From assembly GCA_046726215.1 (NCBI GenBank), contig JBKPAA010000039.1, positions 17,793-81,792 of the forward strand: DNA of 64,000 bases, given 5' to 3'. The notes beneath the pieces were generated by a model that did not search any database, was not told the origin of the DNA, and saw only the letters and a list, made by a program, of their open reading frames with translations. The position numbers and the translations under genes were made by a program. Positions 42,273 to 51,020 of the stretch are shown here, in pieces; position 1 is the first letter of the stretch; each line of letters begins with the position of its first letter. This stretch comes from DASQUK01 sp046726215 (GTDB lineage Bacteria; Actinomycetota; Acidimicrobiia; Acidimicrobiales; VFJN01).

Positions 42273-43784
42273 TCAACTGCGGTCGAGCAGCATCCGAGCG
42301 CGTGCGAGCAACTCGTCGCGAGTGAACGGCTTGGCCAGGATCTCGGCCTTGCCATCGAGCGCCCAAGGCGGAGCGACTCGTTCCTTCGTGTAGCCGGATA
42401 CGAACAGTACGCGTGTGTCCGGCCTGGTTTCGTTGAGTCGACGAGCCACGCTGGGCCCGTCCATGCCCGGCATCACGACGTCGGTCACCAGCAGGTGAAT
42501 CGGCTCGCGGCAGACCGCGGCGAGCTCGAGGGCTCGCTCGCCGTCGGGCGCCTCGAGCACTTTGTAGCCCCCGCGCATGAGCAGGTTCCGCGCCCGAGCC
42601 CGTACCGCTGCATCATCCTCGATCAGCAGCACCGTCTCGCTGCCCCCCGTCACCGAGTCGACCCGCGGCTGAGGCATGTCAGGTACCACCTCGCCGACCG
42701 GAACGGGCAGGTACACGGTGAAACGGGTGCCCCGAGCCACCTCACTGTCGACAGTGACGGTGCCGCCGCTGTCGCAGACGATGTCTCTGACCGTAGCCAA
42801 CCCCAGGCCGGCGCCCCGCCCAGCGTCTTTGGTCGTGAAGAAGGGCTCGAAGATCCGCCCGACATCGTGGGGACTGATGCCCACCCCATTGTCGGTCACG
42901 GTCATCGTGGTATGCGGCCCGCTCGGGAGCTCATGGGCCGCGGGATGGTCCGCCCCCAGCTCGACGATGCCCGTCGTGAACTCGAGCCGACCTCCGCGCG
43001 GCATGGCGTCCCGGGCGTTGACCGCCAGGTTTACGACGACCTGCTCGAACCGATTGCGGTCTACATGCGCGAGACATCGCGAGGAGCTGAGCCGGACGTC
43101 GAGCACAACGTCCTCGCCGATGAGCGGCTCCAGCATTGCGGCCACGCTTGTGAGGATCTCGTTGATGTCCACGATCGTCGGCTGCCGCACGTGCTGTCGG
43201 CTGAAGGACATGAGGTCGTCGACGAGTGAGCTGGCCCGACTGACGGCCGCCTCGATCTCGCGGGCGGGCCTCGCTCCGGGATGGCCGTCGAGGTTGTCGA
43301 TGAGGTCTTCGCAGTGGCCGAGGACGGCGGTGAGGACGTTGTTGAAGTCGTGGGCGATCCCGCCGGCCAGCCTGCCGAGCGCGTCCATCTTTCGAGAGAT
43401 CTCGAGCTCGCGCTCCAGCTCGGACCGCTCCGATCGGTGCTTCTCCTCGAGTAGCGCCTGGGCCCGCTTGAGATCCTCCAGAGCCCGGGCGCGCCACAGC
43501 GACACGATGAACACGACGAACAGGATCGACGACAGCAGCGGTATCTCCACGAGCTCCTCGGGCTGCGTCTGTTCGTCGTGCACGGCCGTGGCGACGATGA
43601 CGGTCACTACCGGAACCCAGACGACAGCCCGAAGGGCGAACGCCCAGGTCCCCAGGAACATCGCCGACACCGTGAGCACAACGAACACGATGTGGAACCA
43701 GAAGACGAGGGCGTCCGTGAGCACCGCGAGCAGGGTTGCCACCAGAAGGACGACGTCGATGGCCCATTCCCATGGCCCGAGCAT
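42273..43784 (-). CDS. Hybrid histidine kinase with receiver domain
   Basis: 503 residues from ATG 43784, which has GAGG upstream; an earlier start adds 23 residues. About four membrane helices without a large outer domain, a coiled coil (RSERSELERELEISRKM), H box GRLAGGIAHDFNNVLTAVLG, N box EQVVVNLAVNARDAMP, G1 VTDNGVGIS and G2 GRGAGLGLATVRD. A C-terminal receiver has LLIEDDAAVR, phospho-Asp in HLLVTDVVMPGMDGPS, and AKPFTRDEL. It is divergently transcribed from the response regulator at 44055 and is likely its partner. Confidence 0.88.
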   Translation of the reverse strand: MLGPWEWAIDVVLLVATLLAVLTDALVFWFHIVFVVLTVSAMFLGTWAFALRAVVWVPVVTVIVATAVHDEQTQPEELVEIPLLSSILFVVFIVSLWRARALEDLKRAQALLEEKHRSERSELERELEISRKMDALGRLAGGIAHDFNNVLTAVLGHCEDLIDNLDGHPGARPAREIEAAVSRASSLVDDLMSFSRQHVRQPTIVDINEILTSVAAMLEPLIGEDVVLDVRLSSSRCLAHVDRNRFEQVVVNLAVNARDAMPRGGRLEFTTGIVELGADHPAAHELPSGPHTTMTVTDNGVGISPHDVGRIFEPFFTTKDAGRGAGLGLATVRDIVCDSGGTVTVDSEVARGTRFTVYLPVPVGEVVPDMPQPRVDSVTGGSETVLLIEDDAAVRARARNLLMRGGYKVLEAPDGERALELAAVCREPIHLLVTDVVMPGMDGPSVARRLNETRPDTRVLFVSGYTKERVAPPWALDGKAEILAKPFTRDELLARARMLLDRS

Positions 43785-43973
43785 GGGCCGTCCTCGCGCG
43801 CGCATGAACGGCCCCGGAACGATCGTCCGCCCTTGCCCACCCGAAACCGCCATCCCGCCCCCGGTCGTCCGGCGGAACCCCGACTCAGCCCCTGATCCGC
43901 GTACGAACGAACCGAGCCGTCGGCAATGCCTGCCAAGGCTCCGCTTCGATTGCTGAGAGAGTGTCTCACGAAA

Positions 43974-43995
43974 TTCTCAACAGTTCCTCAACTGA
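43974..43995. promoter_or_regulatory. 11-base direct repeat, candidate OmpR-type operator
   Basis: TTCTCAACAGT and TCCTCAACTGA are adjacent 11-base units matching at 8 positions. This is the helical-turn spacing of PhoB/OmpR boxes. They lie in the divergent kinase/regulator promoter region, with a TGAGA/TCTCA inverted repeat at 43954-43968. The regulator at 44055 is the obvious candidate binder. Confidence 0.4.
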
Positions 43996-44054
43996 TGCTG
44001 GGACCACCCCTGATCCATTGATCGGCACCGCGTCCGGGTGCACGGTGCCAAGAG

Positions 44055-44831
44055 ATGGTCGCAGTCACGTCGGACCGCAGAGTGCTTGCGGCGACACGCC
44101 GCTCCGCATACCGTCCCGCCGTGGGCTCCGCAAGCGGGACGGCCCATCCATCGACGGGGCGCATCCTTCTCGTCGAGGATGATCCGGCGGTCTTGGAGGT
44201 GACCCGGGACCATCTGGAGCGGGACGGATTCCGGGTGCTGGCCGCCGCCGATGGCGCGACGGCGCTGGACGTCCTTGCCTCCGAACCCCTCGACCTCGTC
44301 GTGCTCGATCTGCGCATCCCGGGCTTCGAAGGCTTCGATGTCCTGGCCGCGGTCCGCAGGCTGAGCGACGTCCCGGTCGTCGTCGTCACGGGGCGCAGCG
44401 ACGAACTCGACCGCGTCGTCGGGCTGGAGATGGGGGCCGACGACTACGTCGTCAAGCCATTCTCGACCCGGGAGCTCAGCGCGCGGGTCCGTTCCGTGCT
44501 CCGACGGGCTCGACCGCAGCGCGAGCACGACGAGCTGACGTTCGATGGCATGGTGATCGACCCAGCCACTCGCGAGGTCGTGGTGGACGGCAACTTGATC
44601 CCGATGACGGGTCGGGAGTTCGACCTGCTGCATTTCCTGGCGTCGTCGCCACGCCAGGTGTTCAGCCGTGCCCAGTTGCTCCGCCACGTGTGGAGCTCGT
44701 CGCCGGACTGGCAGGATGCCGCGACGGTGACCGAGTACATCCACCGGTTGCGCGGCAAGATCGAAGCCGACCCCCACCAGCCGCGTTGGATCACGACCGT
44801 TTGGGGTGTGGGCTACCGCTTCGAGGGGTAA
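44055..44831 (+). CDS. OmpR-family response regulator
   Basis: 258 residues from ATG 44055; a GTG at 44121 is a possible shorter start, since the receiver begins only at residue 36. Receiver: RILLVEDDPAVLEV, phospho-Asp in DLVVLDLRIPGFEGFD, VVVVTGRSDELD and DDYVVKPFSTREL. The winged helix has MTGREFDLLHFLASSPRQVF and VTEYIHRLRGKIE, then WGVGYRFEG. Paired with the divergent hybrid kinase. Downstream secreted proteins may be targets. Confidence 0.9.
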   Translation: MVAVTSDRRVLAATRRSAYRPAVGSASGTAHPSTGRILLVEDDPAVLEVTRDHLERDGFRVLAAADGATALDVLASEPLDLVVLDLRIPGFEGFDVLAAVRRLSDVPVVVVTGRSDELDRVVGLEMGADDYVVKPFSTRELSARVRSVLRRARPQREHDELTFDGMVIDPATREVVVDGNLIPMTGREFDLLHFLASSPRQVFSRAQLLRHVWSSSPDWQDAATVTEYIHRLRGKIEADPHQPRWITTVWGVGYRFEG

Positions 44832-45016
44832 CGGCGCGGCGCGCCGGCAGCCCGCGAGGCATGAACGCAACCGGGTCAACGCCAAAGGAATCACCTTCAA
44901 CCAGACCGAGCACCGCGGTTTCACCGTCTTCATCGCCGACCGACGAGGAAGGCGGTACCTCAGCGTCGGGAGGAGAGCCCGTACATGGAGACTCTGGCTG
45001 AATCGGAGGAGGAGAG

Positions 45017-45481
45017 ATGAGGCGACTGCTTGCTGGTGTGCTCATGGTATTGGCCGTGACCATGCTGTTTTCGGCTCCCGCGGTGGCGGAGGGTCCCGAT
45101 ATGGTCAGTGGGGGCGGCCGGGGGACCGTCGACGGGATGGCTCCCTTCTCGCAGTTCGGGTTCCAGGTGGCTCGCCATTCCGAGGGCTCGGTCACCGGGC
45201 ATTTCAATTGTCTGATGGCGGGCGCCTCCCAGTTCCCGGGCTTCGATCTGATGGCGGTGCGAGGCCAAGTCAACAACGTCGCCTTCGCTGGCGACACCGT
45301 CACGTTCGAAGGTACGGGGATGTTCCAGACGGGCAATCAAGGAAAGTCGCCCGCCACGTTTCGAGTCGTTGTCACCGAAGGCGGACCAGGCGAGGGAACA
45401 CTTCAGCTCACCCTGTTCACACCGTTCCTGTTCGAGCTCCCGACCGAGCAGGTGCTCAACGGGCGGATCGATGTTCACTGA
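45017..45481 (+). CDS. Secreted beta-rich protein of unknown function
   Basis: 154 residues, ATG after GGAGGAGGAG. Signal peptide MRRLLAGVLMVLAVTMLFSA then PAVAEG. The mature part is beta-rich: FGFQVARHSEGSVTGHFNCL, MAVRGQVNNVAF, GDTVTFEGTGMFQTGNQGKS and ATFRVVVTEGGPGEGTLQL. Such secreted sheets with FEGxG/GNxGK turns are common near surface genes, with no known function. It resembles the next secreted protein (45693) in the 'GSGTF..NSGKS' turn, so they may be distant paralogues. Downstream of the response regulator. Confidence 0.7.
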   Translation: MRRLLAGVLMVLAVTMLFSAPAVAEGPDMVSGGGRGTVDGMAPFSQFGFQVARHSEGSVTGHFNCLMAGASQFPGFDLMAVRGQVNNVAFAGDTVTFEGTGMFQTGNQGKSPATFRVVVTEGGPGEGTLQLTLFTPFLFELPTEQVLNGRIDVH

Positions 45482-45692
45482 TCGGGACGAGCAACCGACG
45501 AGTAGGACGCGAGTTCTTTCCCTGGCGGCTCTTGGGTGCTGATCGCGGTCGCGGTCTCGATCCTCGCCGCAGGCGCAGCCCGCGGCTCCGACAACCACTA
45601 GATGCGCTCCCGACCGCAGTCTTCGGGAGAGGAGGGATGCCTCTAGCACAGCTGCTCAGGGGAGCGCGTGCACCAAAGAAGGGAGTTACGAC

Positions 45693-46304
45693 ATGAAACG
45701 CAAGAGGCTCACCTGGCTTGGAGCGGGAGCAGTACTGGCGGCGACGGCCGCTCTCCTGGTTCCCATGATCGCCGGCAGCGCCGCCGGCGGTGCTGCAAAC
45801 CACCGGTACAGCTGGGACATCATCGATGTCGACTTCGCCGCCGGTAGCGTCGCGGCCGGCGGCATCGCGTCGGCCCGCGCCAACGACAACTCCAAGATCA
45901 CCCTCACCGGCTCCGGGACCTTCCACGCCAACTCCGGCAAGTCCCAGGACGTGAGCGGCGGAGGAACGTGGCAGACGTTCAGCCCCGGAGGCGCTCCCAC
46001 GGCAAGTGGCACCTACGAGGTCACGGGGTTTGTCGACTTCGAGCTGGCGCCCGGGACGCCGCCCCTCCCGGTCGACCTCATCGGCAATCTCGCCGACGTC
46101 CGTGCCGGTCTGGCGGTGCTACGCATCGCCTACTCCGACGGCAGCGACGGCACCCTCGTAGTCAGCTGCCACCTCGTCGGGACCCCGGATTCGGTCTTCG
46201 AGGGGATCACCGCCACGAAGGGCTTCGTCGACTACTGGAACCCGGAGGCGCCACCCGCTCCACCCGGGAACGCGAACCGGACGATTTTCCACGTCATCAA
46301 GTAG
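45693..46304 (+). CDS. Secreted beta-rich protein of unknown function
   Basis: 203 residues with signal peptide KRKRLTWLGAGAVLAATAAL then LVPMIAGSAAG. The mature part has repeated strands and Gly turns: ITLTGSGTFHANSGKSQDVS, GGGTWQTFSPGG, YEVTGFVDFELAPG and LRIAYSDGSDGTLVVSCHLV. The ending GNANRTIFHVIK recalls similarly ending secreted actinobacterial proteins. Function unknown. Same strand as the other secreted protein and the response regulator; broken cyclase downstream. Confidence 0.7.
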   Translation: MKRKRLTWLGAGAVLAATAALLVPMIAGSAAGGAANHRYSWDIIDVDFAAGSVAAGGIASARANDNSKITLTGSGTFHANSGKSQDVSGGGTWQTFSPGGAPTASGTYEVTGFVDFELAPGTPPLPVDLIGNLADVRAGLAVLRIAYSDGSDGTLVVSCHLVGTPDSVFEGITATKGFVDYWNPEAPPAPPGNANRTIFHVIK

Positions 46305-46379
46305 CGGCGCCTGAGGAAGGCCGGGCAGCCCGGGCCGCCCAGCGATGGATGGCCCCGGGTCCCGCGCCCCCAGCCGTCC

Positions 46380-47355
46380 TTGTCTTGGGAGTGGGACGTC
46401 TTCGCCGACGGAGACACTTGGCCCGGGATGAGGACGGCGGCGCTTCTGACGGCGCTGGGTGACGGGCGAATAGCCACCGCGGCCGGATTGTTTGACCGCG
46501 GGGTGACGGTTTCGGTCGGCCGAGCGCTCAACACGAAGGGGGGCATAGACAACCCCGAGCCGCCCATCACGAGATGATCATGCTGACCGACGTCGACATC
46601 GGATCCGGAAGCGTGCGCTTCGCCAAGGACTACGTCGGCGTCGGCTACCACAACGAGGGGCACAGCCACATCGACGCCTGCTGTCATGTCGTGTACGACG
46701 GCATGCTCTATGGAGGAGTCCCCGATGCAGAGGTCACCTCCCGAGGGGCGGTGGCCGGCGCGATCGACCTGCTGCGCGATGGCCTGGTCGGTCGCGGGGT
46801 GCTCCTCGACATACCCGGCGTCCGAGGCGTCCGCTGGCTCGACCCTGGCGAGCACGTGTTCGCCGACGGCCTCGACGCAGCAGAGAGGGCGCAGGGCGTC
46901 AGCGTCGAGGCCGGCGACGTCCTCCTCGTCCGCACCGGACACGCGCACGGTCTCACCGAGCTTGCGCCGTGGGACACGAGCAAGCGCAAGGCCGGCCTGC
47001 ACCCGAGCGCGGCCCGATTCCTCACTGGCCGACGCGTCGCCGCGCTCGGATCCGATGGAAACAACGACACGGCCCCGAGCACCACCGAAGGGGTTGCGTA
47101 CCCGATCCACGTCCTTGCGCTCAACGCCATGGGATCCACCTGCTCGACTACTTGCAGTTCGAGAACCTCGTCCTGTGGTGCGAGGCGGCCGAGCGGTGGG
47201 AGTTCCTCGTCGTCGCCTCCCCGCTGCGAATCGAGGGCGGGACCGGTTCGCCGGTCAACGCGATCGCGATCCTCTGCCACATGTTCATCGGCCGCGACGT
47301 TCGAGCCGTCGCGGGCCACGTGGAGGCAGAAAGACCGGCTCACACGTCCGGATAG
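46380..47355 (+). pseudogene. Frameshifted cyclase (kynurenine-formamidase-like, PF04199 type)
   Basis: Three frames together give a metal-dependent cyclase family protein: RGVTVSVGRALNTKGGID in the first, YHNEGHSHIDACCHVVYDG and TGHAHGLTELAPWD in the second (46574 on), and IHLLDYLQFENLVLWCEAAE with RWEFLVVASPLRIEGGTGSP in the third. The frame changes fall near 46565 and 47130. The HxHxD metal motif survives in the second piece. As read, no full-length product can be made, unless the two shifts are sequencing errors. Confidence 0.7.
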
Positions 47356-47594
47356 ACGAGCACGGGGATCATGCCTCGCGGGGCGTGACCCGGTCGCGGA
47401 GCCTTCCGGCGGAGTAGGGCGCCTCACCCGCGGCGCGTGCCCTCAAACCCTTCACCGGTTCGCATCCGATTCGGATCTTGACGCCGAATGCATGTGGGAT
47501 GGTGGCAGGCAATGCGACCTGCGGAACCACCATCGCCGTAACGAAGCCCCAGAGCGGCCCGGCAGCGCGTCCGGGTGGAAGCCAGGGAGAGACC

Positions 47595-48986
47595 ATGGCG
47601 GCTGACTTCGCATGTGACCCTGCGAACGACATGACCCGTAGGCGATTCCTGGGGAGAGCCGGCGTCGCTGCGGGGGGAACGGCATCGCTGGCGATGCTGG
47701 GTCCGGCTCCTGTCGGTCGGGCGTTGATCGCCGGAGGCCAATGGCGCGACCGTCCGGAGGAGTTCAACGCCGCCGTGCCCAGGGCGTGGTTCGACCTGTC
47801 CCGGACCTTGGTGAGGACGACCCCCGGGTTCACTCCGCCGGTGGCATCGCGTGCCTTCGCGTACATCGGAGTGACGCTCTACGAGGCGGTCGTGCCCGGA
47901 TCCCGCCGGCACCGGTCCCTCCGGCGGGTGCTGCCTGGTCTGCACGTCAGGCAGAGCGCTGGTCATGACCTGCACTGGCCGACGGTGGCGAACTCGGCCC
48001 TCGCCTCGATGATGCGGCTGCTGTTCCCGACCACCAGCGATGGCAACAAGGCTGCCATCGACGCGCTCGAGGCGTCCTTCGCCGACCGATCTCGGCGCCG
48101 GGTGAAGCGATCGACCCTGAGCCGTTCGGTCGACCGCGGTCGATCGGTGGCCCTGACCGTCTTCGAGTGGTCGAGCACCGATGGTGGCCACGACGGCTAC
48201 CTGCGCAACTTCCCTGCCGACTACGTGCCCCCGGTCGCGCCCGGGTTGTGGGTGCCGACACCGCCGGCGTTCCAGCCCGCCCTCCAACCGTTCTGGGGCA
48301 AGAACCGGTGCTTCGCCATCCCCTCGGGCGCAGCCTGCCCGCCCGCGCCTCCCACGGCCTACTCCGAGGACCCCTCGTCCCGCTTCTTCGCCGAGGCACG
48401 CGAGGTCTACGACGCGGTGAACAATCGCACGCCGGACCAGGAAGCCATCGCCCTGTTCTGGTCGGATGACCCGGGCGTGACCGCCACGCCGCCGGGCCAC
48501 TCGGTGTCGATCGCGACCCAGGTCCTCCGGCTGGAGCGGGCGTCGCTCATGGAAGCCGCCGAGACGTACGCCAAGGTCGGATTGGCGGTCGCCGATGCCT
48601 TCATCGCCTGCTGGTACGCCAAGTACCGGTACAACCTGGTGCGCCCCGTCACCTACATCCAATCGCTCATCGACAGCGACTGGCTGCCGCTGCTCACCAC
48701 GCCCCCGTTCCCGGAGCACACGTCCGGACACTCCGTCCAGTCCGGTGCGGCGTTCCAGGTGCTCGCCGACCTGTTCGGTGACCGGTACTCCTTCGACGAC
48801 CACACCCACGATGAGCGTGGCCTTGCCCCTCACCACTTCGACGCCTTCAGCCAATGTGCCGACGAGGCCGCCATCTCCCGCCTTTACGGGGGGATCCACT
48901 TCCGACCGGCGATCGACGCCGGGTTGGCACAGGGGCGCTGCATCGGCCGAACCGTCAGCTCACTCCCGTTCCGCCGCCGTCGTTGA
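47595..48986 (+). CDS. Tat-exported vanadium-dependent haloperoxidase family protein
   Basis: 463 residues from ATG 47595 (GGAGAG upstream); an ATG at 47631 begins directly at the Tat motif TRRRFLGRAGVAAGGTASLA. The vanadate-binding set of the PAP2/VCPO fold is complete: K343 and R350 in AKYRYNLVRPVTYI, the SGH loop with H379 in PEHTSGHSVQSG, and R429 and H435 in SRLYGGIHFRPAID. It should be folded in the cytosol and exported, then bind vanadate and oxidise halides with peroxide, or act as a phosphatase relative. The catalytic outcome is inferred from motifs only. Element III. Confidence 0.85.
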   Translation: MAADFACDPANDMTRRRFLGRAGVAAGGTASLAMLGPAPVGRALIAGGQWRDRPEEFNAAVPRAWFDLSRTLVRTTPGFTPPVASRAFAYIGVTLYEAVVPGSRRHRSLRRVLPGLHVRQSAGHDLHWPTVANSALASMMRLLFPTTSDGNKAAIDALEASFADRSRRRVKRSTLSRSVDRGRSVALTVFEWSSTDGGHDGYLRNFPADYVPPVAPGLWVPTPPAFQPALQPFWGKNRCFAIPSGAACPPAPPTAYSEDPSSRFFAEAREVYDAVNNRTPDQEAIALFWSDDPGVTATPPGHSVSIATQVLRLERASLMEAAETYAKVGLAVADAFIACWYAKYRYNLVRPVTYIQSLIDSDWLPLLTTPPFPEHTSGHSVQSGAAFQVLADLFGDRYSFDDHTHDERGLAPHHFDAFSQCADEAAISRLYGGIHFRPAIDAGLAQGRCIGRTVSSLPFRRRR

Positions 48987-49940
48987 GGGCCTCCCGTCGC
49001 GGTCCAGTAGGAGCTCGGCCACGGCGATCAGCTCCTCGTGAGCCTCGAAGCCGAACCCGATACGGAACAGCCGTCGAGCATCTCCTCCACGCTCAGTGGC
49101 CGTGCTGTAGATGCCGGCGGGCAGCGGCCCACGACCCAGCCACCGCGCCCCAGACCCCAGAGCGCGGTCAGCAACCCGTAGCCCACCGTTCCAGCATTGA
49201 AGTGGTCGGCCAGCGGCAAGTCGGCCACAAGGGTCAGCCCGAAGGCGGCGAAGCTCACAGTGGTGACGGCCACCAGCCGTCGCAGCGACCGGTCGTGGGC
49301 GACGACGCGGGGGCCCACCACGATGCCAGTCACCCGCAGGTGCATTCCACGACGGCCCGGCCGCTCCGCCGGGAGCCGGCTGAGCAACGCCGCCGACGCC
49401 AGATACGAACCTGCATTGACCAATGAACACTGCGTCAATGCCGGAGGCGGCGACCGGTGTGCCCCCGACGAGCGGCCCGACGACCAAGGCGGCGTTGAAC
49501 GACCCCGCGACGATGCCGTTCGCCTACGTCAGATCGTTGTCGTCGACGAGGCTGGGAATCGTCGCTGCGGACGCCGCCCGGAACGGTGGCCTCGCTGCCG
49601 CAGTCGCCAAGGCCTGCGCCACCAACAGCCACGGCGCATCGACCGCGAGCACGCCGACCCATATCACGCCGGCGGCCAGCTCGCTCGTGATCATCAAGCG
49701 ACGTCGGTCGAACCGGTCGCCGATCCATCCCGAGACTGGACCCAGAAGACCCGTGACGGCCACCAACGCAGTGCGGCGGACACCCAGGCGGAAGAGCCGG
49801 TGCCCTGATAAATCGTGTAGATGAGCGCCACCTGCGCAGCCTGCGGCCCCGCCACCGACACAAGACGAGCACCGGCGAGCAAACCGACCGCCCGCCGTCC
49901 AGGGTCGGGCGCGTGCCGCATGCTGACCTCGGTCACGCGG
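48960..49940 (-). pseudogene. Decayed MFS transporter
   Basis: Pieces in several minus-strand frames form an MFS-like order: AQVALIYTIYQGTGSSAWVS, then GPVSGWIGDRFDRRRLMITS with VIWVGVLAVDAPWLLVAQAL, then VVGPLVGGTPVAASGIDAVF, then LVNAGSYLASAALLSRLPAE and SFAAFGLTLVADLPLADHFN. The loop GDRFDRRR is the signature between helices 2 and 3. At least three frame changes disrupt it. Its 3' end overlaps the haloperoxidase end. Confidence 0.65.
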
Positions 49941-50576
49941 CAAGGATTGCCTTCGCGTGCCCAAGGGCCCGCCCGGTGGGGCACATCAAGGCGGCAGAAC
50001 GGAACACACTCGCACAGAACTGGCGACGAGATCTCCGCCGGCCGCTCGCGGAACCGCGGCCCGTGCCGACGGCTGCCTGACGCTCGTCATGCCCCGTACT
50101 GACGGCAACCGATATGGGGCCGGAAGTGACTCATCGAAGGCCGTCGAACGGCAGGGGCGTCGGTCGAGCGGAGCGTGGCTTCGGCGTGCCCTGTGGGCAC
50201 TTGCTCGCTTGAGCCGAGCCGGTCCCAGAAGAGGATTCAATCGGGGCGCACATGCAACGGTGCGGTCGGCCAGCCGAGCCGTCCCCGAGGCTCTGACGCG
50301 GACGGCCCCGCAGCGGCAGGTAGGAGCGCAGATTCGGTGTGATCTGGAGGGGGCCCGCCGCAATGGGGTGCGCGGCAATCGCGCCTGCCAGCGGGATCAA
50401 GCGACGGCCGATCATCAGACGCCGGTTGTGACGTACCGCCAAATACCGGATCGGGGCTGAGTGCTGTCAGCCTCGGATCACACCAGCGTCAGCGGTAGCG
50501 CCCAACGCTGGCGGGTTGCCGATCTTGCTCACGATGGACTCGGCAAGTCCGCAGAACCCCGCATCATTTCGGCTGT
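49941..50576. other. 640 bases without a recognisable gene
   Basis: Open frames on both strands are overlapping and arginine-rich, with no ribosome binding site or motif. It may be the decayed far end of element III. Nothing else seen. Confidence 0.45.
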
Positions 50577-50755
50577 CAGGTGCAAGAGCAGGTGCAATGG
50601 TCCAGCGAAACCCACGGACTCGGTGGCACTCCGTGGACGACGTCGCTGGCGACAGCCAGCTCAGTGGACTGCAGGGGACCGCCTGGACGATCGGCCACGG
50701 TCTCCTAAGCGGTAGGCCGCAGGTTCGAGTCCTGCCGGGGGCACCGCGAAGGTGC
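50577..50755 (+). repeat. Attachment-site relic 4 with conserved upstream segment
   Basis: Two 'AGGTGCAA' sites (50577-50601), CCAGCTCAGTGGACTG and GCCTGGACGATCGGCC precede the tRNA-Arg 3' half at 50702-50755. It is closest of the relics to the resident tRNA (three differences over 54 bases). Further GGTGCAA and GGTACGCC motifs follow at 50792-50850. Marks the end of element III and the start of IV. Confidence 0.75.
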
Positions 50756-51020
50756 TGATAGGTGGTGTGAAGCGCGCCGAGGCGACAGACTCAGGTGCAA
50801 GTGCAGGTGAAATGCCTGGTGGTCGGTACGCCTCGTCGCCTCGTCGGTACGCCTCGCTGGTCGGTCATGCGCTCGCGTGCACTCGCTGACGGTTGCTGGG
50901 TGGGTGATGCTGCAGGCCTCCTTCCCGGTCTATGTCCCTAGGCCACGTTCTCGCCGAGACATCGCGAGATTTCGGGGGCCGGTCGCGGTGACGACGGCGG
51001 GCTGCCTGTGCTGGGGTGGG

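Noticed and set aside
47156..47605. C-terminal part of the 343-codon frame from 46574
   Set aside because: After about 47130 the frame turns low-complexity, while the cyclase sequence continues in another frame, so this end is a frameshift artefact.
49957..50460. 168-codon plus-strand frame after the MFS remnant
   Set aside because: Arg/Gly/Ala-rich with no domain, ribosome binding site or codon pattern; overlaps similar noise frames on the other strand.
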